DNA of 7,946 nucleotides from contig JAVWHX010000082.1 of assembly GCA_036639875.1 (NCBI GenBank), forward strand, positions 1 to 7,946, in the 5' to 3' direction. Source of the stretch: JAVWHX01 sp036639875 (lineage in GTDB: Bacteria; Bacillota_I; Bacilli_A; Erysipelotrichales; Coprobacillaceae). Positions 1 to 6,598 of the stretch are shown one piece after another (position 1 is the first letter of the stretch; every line of letters starts with the position of its first letter). The notes beneath the pieces were generated by a model. It was not told the DNA's origin. It did no database searches and saw only the letters and a list, made by a program, of their open reading frames with translations. The translations under genes were made by a program, and so were the position numbers.

Positions 1-53
1 AATAAGATAAATAATACAAGAATTAAAGTAAAAGACCCTTGATGTGCTAACAT
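1..53 (-). CDS. Tiny YjcZ-like transmembrane peptide (3' end outside the window)
   Basis: Reading the minus strand from ATG at 53, the frame stays open to the window edge and encodes MLAHQGSFTLILVLFIL, then continues outside. An AGGAGG ribosome binding site (61-66) sits 7 bases upstream of the ATG. A short polar head followed by a segment of the type S/G-F-x-L-I-x-V-L-F-I-L-L is the hallmark of the tiny YjcZ / 'tiny TM' sporulation-associated peptides of Bacilli (usually about 25-50 residues). It begins 18 bases after the stop of another tiny gene with the same LFILL core, so the two look like a tandem operon. In Bacillus, members of this family are linked to spores, but the role of most is unknown. 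The family call rests on pattern similarity over 17 residues and the gene is incomplete. Confidence 0.6.
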   Translation of the reverse strand, partial: MLAHQGSFTLILVLFIL

Positions 54-71
54 ATAATTCCCTCCTTTATA

Positions 72-155
72 TTAAATAGATATAAAACAAATCAATATCA
101 GTAAGATAAATAAAGTGATTGTTATTTCACAACAACCTCTTTTTTCTTCATTCAT
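72..155 (-). CDS. Tiny hydrophobic peptide, 27 aa, YjcZ-like
   Basis: The minus-strand ATG at 155 opens a 27-residue frame ending in TAA at 72. The start is supported by a GGAGG at 164-168, 8 bases upstream. The head is short and charged (MNEEKRGCCE), followed by a single hydrophobic helix (ITITLFILLILICFISI) that reaches the C-terminus. The LFILL core is shared with the next gene downstream, which begins 18 bases later, so they are probably co-transcribed and related. The position of the charged head relative to the helix would suit a single-pass membrane peptide. Two adjacent Cys (residues 8-9) lie just before the helix. Function is not known. The YjcZ/tiny-TM sporulation peptide family is the closest resemblance, but the Gly-rich head typical of many members is missing. 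A small toxin-like membrane peptide is an alternative. Confidence 0.55.
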   Translation of the reverse strand: MNEEKRGCCEITITLFILLILICFISI

Positions 156-178
156 TTTAAACTCCTCCTCGTATGCAC

Positions 179-207
179 AATATATAATATGGTAAAATGT
201 CAGTAAA
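179..207 (-). promoter_or_regulatory. Candidate promoter for the tiny-peptide operon
   Basis: On the minus strand, TTTACT (202-207) and TATATT (179-184) are separated by 17 bases, a moderate sigma-A match. The overlapping CATATTATA (183-191) also fits the CATAnnnTA -10 pattern of sporulation sigma-K, though I see no convincing matching -35. Either would place the transcript start a few bases before the GGAGG of the 27-aa gene. The AT-rich context makes chance matches common. Confidence 0.35.
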
Positions 208-230
208 TTTTGTGTTATAGCCTAGTTAAG

Positions 231-258
231 TTGAAAAATAATTGATTTAGTGTATAAT
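231..258 (+). promoter_or_regulatory. Sigma-A promoter of the lipoprotein operon
   Basis: TTGAAA (231-236) and a perfect TATAAT (253-258) are separated by 16 bases and lie 28 bases before the first lipoprotein start codon. The predicted transcript would start near 265, giving a leader of about 20 bases that contains only the AAGGAGG site (274-280). There is no room for a riboswitch. Confidence 0.75.
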
Positions 259-285
259 TATAGTGTTTAAATCAAGGAGGTTTAT

Positions 286-1269
286 ATGAAACAAAAGCAA
301 CTTATGGGACTTGCTTTAGCAAGTTTATTAGTTTTAAGCGGATGTTCTAGTACGAGCACTGTAAAAAATAGTGATGGAAAGTATGTTCTTTCATCAATTG
401 ATGGAAAGGATATTCTTGCTGATGATATCTATAAAGGTTTAGCAGAGTCATCTACTGGAGAAAATGCATTATTTAGTTATGTTCTAGATGAATTGGTAAA
501 GGCTAATTTTCCTATTACATCTGAAATGAAAGATAATGCTGCTGAAATTGTTAAAAACATCAAAGCAAACTATACAAGTCAATATTCTGATGATGCAGAA
601 GCGCAACTTGAAAGTGCACTCGCATCAAGTGGATATAAGGATATGGATGCTTATGAAGAGTCACTTGTCTTCTCTTTACAATATTCAGAATTTATTAAAA
701 AGTACGTTAAAGATAATTTTGATACGGTGTTTGAAGATTATTACAAACAAGAAAATCCTAAATATATGAATATCATCAAGGTATCTGTTGCTGATATGAG
801 TAATTTAACGACTGATGAAAAAGAAAAATTAACAGAAGTTACTTCTTTATTAAAGACTGAAAAGAGTTTTGAAGAAATAGCGACTGAATATTCTGACGAT
901 GAAGCTACAAAGAGTAAAAAAGGAAGTTTAGGTATTGTTGATTCTACTTCTGGATTAACTGATACTTATGGTGAAGCTGTTCAAACTGCAGCAACTGCTT
1001 TAAAGGTTGGATCTAAATCGGATCAAATCAAAGGTGAGGATGGTTATTATTTCTTATATTCAAGTAGTAATAAGAAAGAAGACATTAAAAAAGATTTGAC
1101 TTCTGTAGATGTTGATTCTCCTTTACTTGTTTATGATGGATATATTCATTTCTTGGTTTTTAATACTTATGAATTAAAGTATGGAAATGAAGATATAGAG
1201 AAACAAGTTAAAGATTTTGTTGCTGACGCATTAAAAGAAAGAGAAGAAAAAAGGGGAGGTAATTCATAA
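286..1269 (+). CDS. PrsA/parvulin-type foldase lipoprotein, degenerate active site
   Basis: This is a predicted extracytoplasmic lipoprotein of 327 residues. A short charged N-terminus and hydrophobic stretch lead to the lipobox L-S-G-C, with Cys20 as the lipid attachment site. The organisation follows PrsA: an N-terminal alpha-helical (SurA_N-like) region, a parvulin-like module at about 158-262, and a C-terminal helical part. Parvulin traits are I-x-K-V near 164, the SFEEIATEYSDD block at 194-205, K-K-G-S-L-G at 211-216, and G-Y-Y-F-L near 253. The usual catalytic His residues are absent: the 'SHILV' His is Asn162 and the final 'GYH' is G-Y-Y. A chaperone-like rather than peptidyl-prolyl isomerase role is therefore likely. 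AAGGAGG lies 5 bases before the ATG. The stop overlaps the start of the next lipoprotein (TAATG). Length is close to the roughly 290-residue PrsA. A nearby hit and yhaM support the PrsA assignment by synteny with Bacillus. Confidence 0.75.
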   Translation: MKQKQLMGLALASLLVLSGCSSTSTVKNSDGKYVLSSIDGKDILADDIYKGLAESSTGENALFSYVLDELVKANFPITSEMKDNAAEIVKNIKANYTSQYSDDAEAQLESALASSGYKDMDAYEESLVFSLQYSEFIKKYVKDNFDTVFEDYYKQENPKYMNIIKVSVADMSNLTTDEKEKLTEVTSLLKTEKSFEEIATEYSDDEATKSKKGSLGIVDSTSGLTDTYGEAVQTAATALKVGSKSDQIKGEDGYYFLYSSSNKKEDIKKDLTSVDVDSPLLVYDGYIHFLVFNTYELKYGNEDIEKQVKDFVADALKEREEKRGGNS

Positions 1270-2129
1270 TGAAAAAATTATTAATGCTTGTTCTTTGTGG
1301 TGGATTACTTGTTGGATGTTCTTCTGGATCAATGTATGATGTAAAAGTAAGTAATGGTGATAAGGTTTTAATTAGTGGTAGTGGAATTAATATTACTGAA
1401 CAAGGATATTTTGAAACACTATTAAAACAATATGGTAGTGAAAAAGTATTAAGTAGTGTTTTTGAATCAATTGCCGATAAAGAAGTCAATGATGAAGCTG
1501 CTCTAAATAAGTTAGTTAAGGAAAGAGAAGAACTTTATGCAAATTATGCAAATGGTGATTTAGATAAATATGCAAAAAGTTTAGGTTATGATTCTAAAGA
1601 TGATTATGTCAATAGTGCTTTAGTTCCTGATGCAAAACAAGAGTTATTAAGAAATAAATATATTTCTGATAATTATGATAAGTTATTAACTGATTATCAA
1701 GTATGTAGTTTTAAAAAGATTATTGTTGATAAAGAATCAACTGCCTTAACACTTATTAAAGAAGTGAAAAGTGAAGATGATTTTGATAAGAAGATGAAGG
1801 AATACGGATCTGATGCAGAAGATGCTGGTGCTGTAACAAAGAACTCTACTCTTGATGATAATCTTAAAAAAGCTTTAGCTGATTTAATTAAGGTTAAAAC
1901 TGATGGTGTTTATACAACAGCAGTGAAACTTAGTGATGATAAATATGCAGTTTTATATTTATACAATACTGATCATAAAGATAAAGACGCTCTTACTAAA
2001 GCATTATCTAGTGATAGTTCATTAAAAACAGAAGCTGAAGTTTCTTATTTAAAGAAGTATAATTTTACAGTTAATGATTCTAAACTTAAGAGTGAAATTA
2101 AATCAATTAACGAAGAATATATTGGATAA
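1269..2129 (+). CDS. Second PrsA-like lipoprotein, strongly diverged
   Basis: This lipoprotein of 286 residues has lipobox L-V-G-C and predicted lipidation at Cys17. It has the same plan as its upstream neighbour: helical N-terminal region, a central segment at about 145-235 that aligns loosely with parvulin, and a Lys-rich C-terminal helix. The central segment keeps only a skeleton (K-K-I-I-V at 149-153; D-D-F-D-K-K-M-K-E-Y-G-S-D at 170-182; K-Y-A-V-L-Y near 225-230). It lacks both catalytic His positions and the usual G-G-x-L-G-W loop, so isomerase activity is unlikely. It is translationally coupled to the first gene through TAATG with a one-base overlap, and GGAGG (1255-1259) lies 9 bases upstream inside the previous gene. 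Tandem duplication followed by divergence is the simplest origin. It probably cooperates with its neighbour in folding exported proteins. Family membership is inferred from architecture and position more than from motifs. Confidence 0.6.
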   Translation: MKKLLMLVLCGGLLVGCSSGSMYDVKVSNGDKVLISGSGINITEQGYFETLLKQYGSEKVLSSVFESIADKEVNDEAALNKLVKEREELYANYANGDLDKYAKSLGYDSKDDYVNSALVPDAKQELLRNKYISDNYDKLLTDYQVCSFKKIIVDKESTALTLIKEVKSEDDFDKKMKEYGSDAEDAGAVTKNSTLDDNLKKALADLIKVKTDGVYTTAVKLSDDKYAVLYLYNTDHKDKDALTKALSSDSSLKTEAEVSYLKKYNFTVNDSKLKSEIKSINEEYIG

Positions 2130-2151
2130 GGGTTTCCCTTATCCTTTTTTT
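2124..2151 (+). terminator. Rho-independent terminator of the lipoprotein operon
   Basis: GGATAAGGG (2124-2132) pairs perfectly with CCCTTATCC (2136-2144) across a TTT loop, followed by seven Ts (2145-2151). The stem begins inside the last codons of the second lipoprotein, and the TAA stop (2127-2129) is within the left arm. Confidence 0.92.
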
Positions 2152-2173
2152 CGTGTAAAATATAAATAGAATT

Positions 2174-2178
2174 GGAGG
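2174..2178 (+). promoter_or_regulatory. Ribosome binding site fixing the HIT start
   Basis: GGAGG here lies 8 bases before ATG 2187. An in-frame TTG at 2172 would overlap this site and has no binding site of its own, so ATG 2187 is the start. Confidence 0.85.
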
Positions 2179-2186
2179 TCGTAATT

Positions 2187-2588
2187 ATGGATAATTGTAT
2201 TTTTTGTAAGATAGCAAATCATGAGATACCTGGTAAAATTTTATATGAGGATGATATTTGTATGGCTTTTTTAGATTTAAGTCAGACAACCGATGGACAC
2301 ACTCTCATTATCCCAAAGAAGCATTCTCACAGCTTCTTAGATACTGATCCAGATATTCTTGCACATATGATAAAAGTAGCGCAGCGAGTTGCTAATACAC
2401 TTATAGAAAGAACAAATGCTAAAGGAATGAATATTATTTCCAATATGAATGAAGTTGCTGGACAGACAGTACATCATTTTCATATTCATTTAATTCCTAG
2501 ATATCAGGAGAGTGATGGTATTCAAATTCACTACAGCGATCGTTCTTTAGATGTTGATCTTGAAAGCATATATCAAAAATTAAAATGA
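2187..2588 (+). CDS. hit: HIT-family nucleotide hydrolase (HinT-like)
   Basis: This is a cytoplasmic 133-residue histidine-triad protein. Such enzymes hydrolyse adenosine phosphoramidates or related nucleotidyl conjugates through a nucleotidylated His. The triad H-F-H-I-H-L-I is at 97-103, with His99 the expected catalytic residue. The conserved G-H-T-L-I-I-P-K-K-H segment is at 37-46. N-terminal C-x-x-C (Cys4, Cys7), with His46 and a triad-region His, matches the zinc-binding Firmicute subgroup. Length is typical (about 110-145). The ATG is chosen over an in-frame TTG 15 bases upstream because of the GGAGG placement. The gene follows the lipoprotein terminator by only 35 bases. TATAAA at 2161-2166 could be a -10, but no good -35 accompanies it, so readthrough or a weak promoter may drive expression. 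In Bacillus, hit, prsA and yhaM are also close together. The physiological substrate is unknown. Confidence 0.93.
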   Translation: MDNCIFCKIANHEIPGKILYEDDICMAFLDLSQTTDGHTLIIPKKHSHSFLDTDPDILAHMIKVAQRVANTLIERTNAKGMNIISNMNEVAGQTVHHFHIHLIPRYQESDGIQIHYSDRSLDVDLESIYQKLK

Positions 2589-2593
2589 CAGAG

Positions 2594-2628
2594 AAAAAGG
2601 GCGCTTCCAATAGGAAACTGCCCTTTTT
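2594..2628. terminator. Bidirectional terminator between hit and yhaM
   Basis: AAAAAGGGCG (2594-2603) pairs with TGCCCTTTTT (2619-2628), counting one G-T pair. After a small internal loop, TTCC (2605-2608) pairs with GGAA (2613-2616) around an AATA loop. Flanking A and T runs give each strand a U tract, so the hairpin can stop both convergent units. It starts 5 bases after the hit stop and ends 3 bases before the end of yhaM. Confidence 0.85.
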
Positions 2629-2631
2629 ATA

Positions 2632-3582
2632 TTAATCTTTATACATTTTTGGTTTATAAATCATTCTATTTTCTAAAGCAAAGATACGTTTTGAATAATC
2701 ACCATATTCAACTTGATCTAAAGCTTTATCAAACATATTCATTCTTGCATCGATATTATCTATTAAATAAACAATTTCAGCTTCTCTAATTTGTGGAAGT
2801 ACTGGAGAACCAAATTCATTTTTTCCATGATGAGATAATATCATATGTTGCAACAACACAATTTCTTCTCCTTCAATATTCAATTCCTTTGCAGCATCTT
2901 TAATCATTGCTTGAGCAATTGATATATGTCCTAATAACTTTCCTTCTAATGTATAGGTAGGAACAACAGGTCCACTTAATTCAACAGTTTTTCCTAAATC
3001 ATGCAGAACAATTCCTGCATAAACAAGATTAGCATTCAATTCAGGATAAATAGATAATAATGAATCTGCAATTTTTAACATACATAAAGAATGATAAGCT
3101 AACCCTGAAACATATTCATGATGATTTTTACTTGCTGCTGGATATATTTTTAACTTTTCTATATTCTCTTCAAATAAATACTTTGTAATCGTATAAAGTT
3201 TCATGTTGCCAATTTTTTTGATATATCCCATAATCTCTTTAATCATTTTTTCTTCATTCATTGGTGCCTTAGGTAAAAATTGAACTTGTTGTGATTCTTG
3301 TAAATTAACATTATCAACACTAACAACTTTCATTTGACGATCATCACTATACTTAATAATATCTCCTGTTCCTCTCACAACAGCTCCAACAACCAACTGT
3401 TCTATATGTTCTTTTGTAGCATTCCATAATTTAGCATCAATGTTACCAGTATCATCTTGAAAAACAATACTAAGATAATTTGACTTATTAGCACCATTTG
3501 TCTTACCTACCGTGACATATGAGATCATAGCAGTGAATTCAACATTGTCATCTCCACACTTCATATCTTTTATCTTAATCAT
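2632..3582 (-). CDS. yhaM: YhaM-like 3'-5' exoribonuclease (OB + HD domains)
   Basis: This predicted cytoplasmic 3'-5' exonuclease has 316 residues, close to the 314 of Bacillus YhaM. An N-terminal OB-fold-like nucleic-acid binding region (about 10-95, with F-Q-D-D-T-G-N-I-D-A-K-L-W at 41-53) is followed by an HD phosphohydrolase domain (about 150-300). Metal-ligand candidates are His164, the His194-Asp195 pair in L-H-D-L-G-K, His251/His252 in S-H-H-G, and Asp275. YhaM enzymes trim single-stranded RNA (and some DNA) 3' ends and in streptococci shorten many transcripts. ATG 3582 is preferred over a GTG at 3603 because GGGAGG (3589-3594) stands 6 bases upstream. With this start the gene overlaps the RecX-fusion gene by 8 bases, implying translational coupling. 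It is the last gene of the glycolipid operon, and no separate promoter is apparent. Confidence 0.9.
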   Translation of the reverse strand: MIKIKDMKCGDDNVEFTAMISYVTVGKTNGANKSNYLSIVFQDDTGNIDAKLWNATKEHIEQLVVGAVVRGTGDIIKYSDDRQMKVVSVDNVNLQESQQVQFLPKAPMNEEKMIKEIMGYIKKIGNMKLYTITKYLFEENIEKLKIYPAASKNHHEYVSGLAYHSLCMLKIADSLLSIYPELNANLVYAGIVLHDLGKTVELSGPVVPTYTLEGKLLGHISIAQAMIKDAAKELNIEGEEIVLLQHMILSHHGKNEFGSPVLPQIREAEIVYLIDNIDARMNMFDKALDQVEYGDYSKRIFALENRMIYKPKMYKD

Positions 3583-5560
3583 TTGATTCCTCCCATAATT
3601 CACCTATTATTTCAATAACATCATCATATTCATATCCTTTTTGAACTAAAAAAGTAATAATTTTACTCTTAAGAATATGAGAATCATAACGATTTTTATA
3701 ACGACTTAACACACGTTGATATTCTTTAGTAAGTAATTTTTTTGTATGTCCTTCTGGAAAAACAAAATCAAAATCGCCAATAGCCTTATCTACTATATCT
3801 TGTGAAAATCCCTTGTTAAATAACTTATTCTTAATATTTTGAATAAGGGCATATTGAGGTTTTGATGTATTTTCTCTATAAAGCTTTTGAACAATTTCAA
3901 CTGCTTTATCATATTCTAAATCTTTTGAATATTCAGTGAGATACTCATCAATAACAAAAGGAGAAACACCTTCATTCTTCAGATTATATATAATCTTATT
4001 AATCCCGATACCTAATCGACTTGAACGTTGAAAATAATTTTTTGTATACTCAACATCATCAATCAAATTCTTTTGGACTAAAATATCCATAGTCATTTCA
4101 ATTTGAATATCATCAAAATCACCTTTATCAGCTAATTTTTTTACCATCTTAGCATAAGTATAGTCTTTATATGTCAAATACTTTAAAGCAAGTCGATAAG
4201 CTCTAGAAACCTGCTCTTGATCCTTTAAAGCATCTAACTCTTCACGATCAACAACTTGACCTACACTCAAACCATATCTTTCGATAACATGTTTTGATAA
4301 AAGGATAATAACTTGATGATTATCAAATCTAAATGACACTTGAAATTCATTTCCATTTTCTAATGAAATAGAATCAACTTTATAACAATAGTGATGTTTT
4401 GATAACGCCTTTTGATAAACCTTCACAATCTTATTATAAAATACTTCACTACTATACTGCATTGCATCTTCAACAGCATTTTGAGACAGCTCAGTTAAAG
4501 AAGAATTTTCAAGTTCTAAAATACGCTTAACCAAGTCATTTTTATCTTCAAAGAAATAACCATTTCTTCCATTAATAATAACCCCATCAAGATTCTTATC
4601 ATATCTAGCTAAAGCAGGTATTCCACTTGCCATTGCTTCAATAAAAGTTAATCCTTGAGTTTCAGTAATTGAAGCTGAAACAAACAAAGAAGACGCATGA
4701 TAAAACGAAGGTACTCGCTTTGATTCTTTTGGACCTGTAAAACAAATACAATGAGTTAATTTTTTCTGTTCTACCAAATCTTGTAATTCATCTAATTGAG
4801 GCCCACCGCCAACTATCATTAAGACAATTCTATCATTTACTTTAGAAATATCTTCCATTGCTTCAATTAACAGTTCAATACTCTTTTCAGGAGCAATACG
4901 TCCTAAGAAGATTACAACAAATTTATCTTGTAATTGATATGTTTTAATAATCTCATCGACTTGTTTTTGATCCGCATTATTTCTAGTAAAATGATCTAAT
5001 TGTAATCCAGTTCCTACAACATTTATTGGCTTTGATATACCATATTCTTTTAAAGCATCTGCAGTCTTTTTAGAGGGAACAATTAACTCAGAACAACTAT
5101 CCCCGTATATTTTAGACATCTTCTCAATAATCGTTTTTGTTGCTTGATCAACTGCTTTAATAGAAGTTGGTATAAAATAATGTGAATAATCAGACCACAT
5201 TGTATGATAAGTATAACAAACAGGAATATTTAATATTTCTCCTGCTATCTTACCAAAAATCCCTATTCCAAATTCAGTTTGAATATGAATAATATCTGCG
5301 CCAAAATCCTTTAACTCTCTCATTCCTTTAAATGAATAAATATTAGAAGCACGATATCCATATAGATTTTTTAAATCAATCCCTGGTAATCTCAACACCA
5401 TATTATCTTCATCTACATAATCACTGTCATGAGGAAGTATTGTTGTTACAACCAAAACATTATGTCCATGCTTTTTCAATTCACACCTCAAAATATGTGT
5501 AGATGTAGCTACACCATTTATATCAGGTAAATATGTATCACTAAATAAAGCGATATTCAT
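3575..5560 (-). CDS. GT4 glycosyltransferase fused to a C-terminal RecX domain
   Basis: This is a single 661-residue chain with two unrelated modules. Residues 1-385 are a GT-B fold, GT4-type transferase resembling LafA/streptococcal 1,2-diacylglycerol 3-glucosyltransferases: S-D-T-Y-x-P-x-x-x-G-V-A-T-S at 7-20, H-I-Q-T-E-F at 92-97, Y-T-Y-H-T near 116-120, G-R-x-x-P-E-K-S at 220-227, and the E-x7-E pair Glu300/Glu308. Residues of about 388-661 match RecX, a RecA modulator: a beta-rich start, A-L-K-Y-L near 458-462, L-I-D-D near 499-502, G-I-G-I-N-K near 517-522 and repeated three-helix units. That part alone is about the size of Bacillus RecX (264). No in-frame ATG occurs between residues 367 and 472, so a separate RecX product is unlikely. 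GGAG precedes the ATG within the end of the flippase gene, 4 bases away. The first module probably makes monoglucosyl-diacylglycerol on the inner membrane face; why RecX is attached is unknown. Confidence 0.85.
   Translation of the reverse strand: MNIALFSDTYLPDINGVATSTHILRCELKKHGHNVLVVTTILPHDSDYVDEDNMVLRLPGIDLKNLYGYRASNIYSFKGMRELKDFGADIIHIQTEFGIGIFGKIAGEILNIPVCYTYHTMWSDYSHYFIPTSIKAVDQATKTIIEKMSKIYGDSCSELIVPSKKTADALKEYGISKPINVVGTGLQLDHFTRNNADQKQVDEIIKTYQLQDKFVVIFLGRIAPEKSIELLIEAMEDISKVNDRIVLMIVGGGPQLDELQDLVEQKKLTHCICFTGPKESKRVPSFYHASSLFVSASITETQGLTFIEAMASGIPALARYDKNLDGVIINGRNGYFFEDKNDLVKRILELENSSLTELSQNAVEDAMQYSSEVFYNKIVKVYQKALSKHHYCYKVDSISLENGNEFQVSFRFDNHQVIILLSKHVIERYGLSVGQVVDREELDALKDQEQVSRAYRLALKYLTYKDYTYAKMVKKLADKGDFDDIQIEMTMDILVQKNLIDDVEYTKNYFQRSSRLGIGINKIIYNLKNEGVSPFVIDEYLTEYSKDLEYDKAVEIVQKLYRENTSKPQYALIQNIKNKLFNKGFSQDIVDKAIGDFDFVFPEGHTKKLLTKEYQRVLSRYKNRYDSHILKSKIITFLVQKGYEYDDVIEIIGELWEESND
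3589..3594 (-). promoter_or_regulatory. Ribosome binding site fixing the yhaM start
   Basis: GGGAGG on the minus strand, 6 bases before ATG 3582, lies within the last codons (Trp-Glu-Glu) of the upstream fusion gene. The upstream in-frame GTG at 3603 has no comparable site. Confidence 0.85.
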
Positions 5561-5564
5561 CTAA

Positions 5565-6587
5565 TCACTCCAATCTTGAACTATTAATTTCTTTATCCAA
5601 AGAAAATACCAAGCCACCTATAATCAAGCCTAGATAGTATGACATAAATCTCCATAAGAATAATGAAGAAGAAGTCGCTACAGGCCCTAAAAAACTAAAA
5701 AGCAAAACATAAACACCTTCACTACCACCGCTAGCTCCTGGTATAGGTAAAAAAGCATTAATCAAATATATAAATGAACATAGTCCTAAGAAATCAAAGA
5801 AAGCAAACCATGATACTTGTATATTCAATGCCTTAGCAGCAAAGAAAGGCATACTATATATTATAGTTAACTTTATAAAATTACATAAACACGATTTCAC
5901 CAGAACAGGCTTGTTTTTTTGTAGAAATAACAATTGTTCTCTGAAGTCACTAAGATATTGTTCTATTCTAGCACATGTCATTTCATAATCCTTCATAATT
6001 CTTATTTTACATAATAATTTAAGAATAGTATGGGTTAAAAAGTTTTGTAATTTTTTTGATTTTGCTCCACCAAACAATCCTAAAATAACAATAAAATTAA
6101 TTAAAAATCCAAGAATTGCTAAACCAAAAACACCACTACCTTCATTCATAAAATAATCAAATTTAAAGAAAACAACAACACCTGTATATAAAACTAATAT
6201 ACTTTGATAACAAATAAAACACATTAATAATATACTTGATGAATTAGTTGGACTTATTCCTTGTTTGTTAAAAATATAAACTTGGGCAAATTGTCCTCCA
6301 CTAGCAAAAGGCGTAATCCCATTAAAAAAAGTTCCACTAATCGCATTAACAAACGATTGTTTATAAGAATAATCACTTTTATATGCCTTCCCAAAATACC
6401 ATAACGATAAAGCATCAACAATATAGTATAAAAGCATTATAAATGCCATCACAATAATCCATTGTATTTTAGCATGTGTAAATGCTTCAACAACCTTATC
6501 AAATTGATTACCAATAGATAGATATATAGAAACTCCACCTATCAATAAAATAATCAGTATATTTAAAAAATATTTTTTATTTTTCAT
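5565..6587 (-). CDS. Flippase-like polytopic membrane protein (LPG synthase TM / UPF0104 family)
   Basis: This is an integral membrane protein of 340 residues with about seven or eight hydrophobic segments (roughly 7-25, 42-64, 117-141, 152-173, 232-252, 260-282, 290-310, 312-329). Family signatures are F-F-N-G-I-T-P-F-A-S-G-G-Q near 87-99 and F-L-P-I-P-G-A-S-G-G-S-E-G near 279-291. This is the domain found N-terminally in MprF and in AglD/YbhN-type proteins. It is associated with lipid translocation, or with glycosylation and aminoacylation of lipids, but there is no catalytic C-terminal MprF domain here. AAGGAG sits just ahead of ATG 6587, and the gap to the upstream glycosyltransferase is 11 bases. 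Placement between two putative glycolipid transferases suggests it moves or distributes glycolipid, or supports lipoteichoic acid anchor supply. That role is inferred. Confidence 0.85.
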   Translation of the reverse strand: MKNKKYFLNILIILLIGGVSIYLSIGNQFDKVVEAFTHAKIQWIIVMAFIMLLYYIVDALSLWYFGKAYKSDYSYKQSFVNAISGTFFNGITPFASGGQFAQVYIFNKQGISPTNSSSILLMCFICYQSILVLYTGVVVFFKFDYFMNEGSGVFGLAILGFLINFIVILGLFGGAKSKKLQNFLTHTILKLLCKIRIMKDYEMTCARIEQYLSDFREQLLFLQKNKPVLVKSCLCNFIKLTIIYSMPFFAAKALNIQVSWFAFFDFLGLCSFIYLINAFLPIPGASGGSEGVYVLLFSFLGPVATSSSLFLWRFMSYYLGLIIGGLVFSLDKEINSSRLE

Positions 6588-6598
6588 AATTATACTCC

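Noticed and set aside
536..769. Plus-strand open frame inside the first lipoprotein
   Set aside because: It is an out-of-frame shadow of the lipoprotein with low-complexity Lys/Ile/Leu content.
1208..1489. Minus-strand open frame across the junction of the two lipoproteins
   Set aside because: It is opposite two well supported genes with good ribosome binding sites and shows no family resemblance.
2161..2166. TATAAA as -10 of a promoter for hit
   Set aside because: No recognisable -35 lies 16-18 bases upstream; that space is the terminator stem and T run.
3583..3603. GTG start for yhaM at 3603
   Set aside because: It would place the GGGAGG site inside the coding region; ATG 3582 has ideal spacing and gives the family length.
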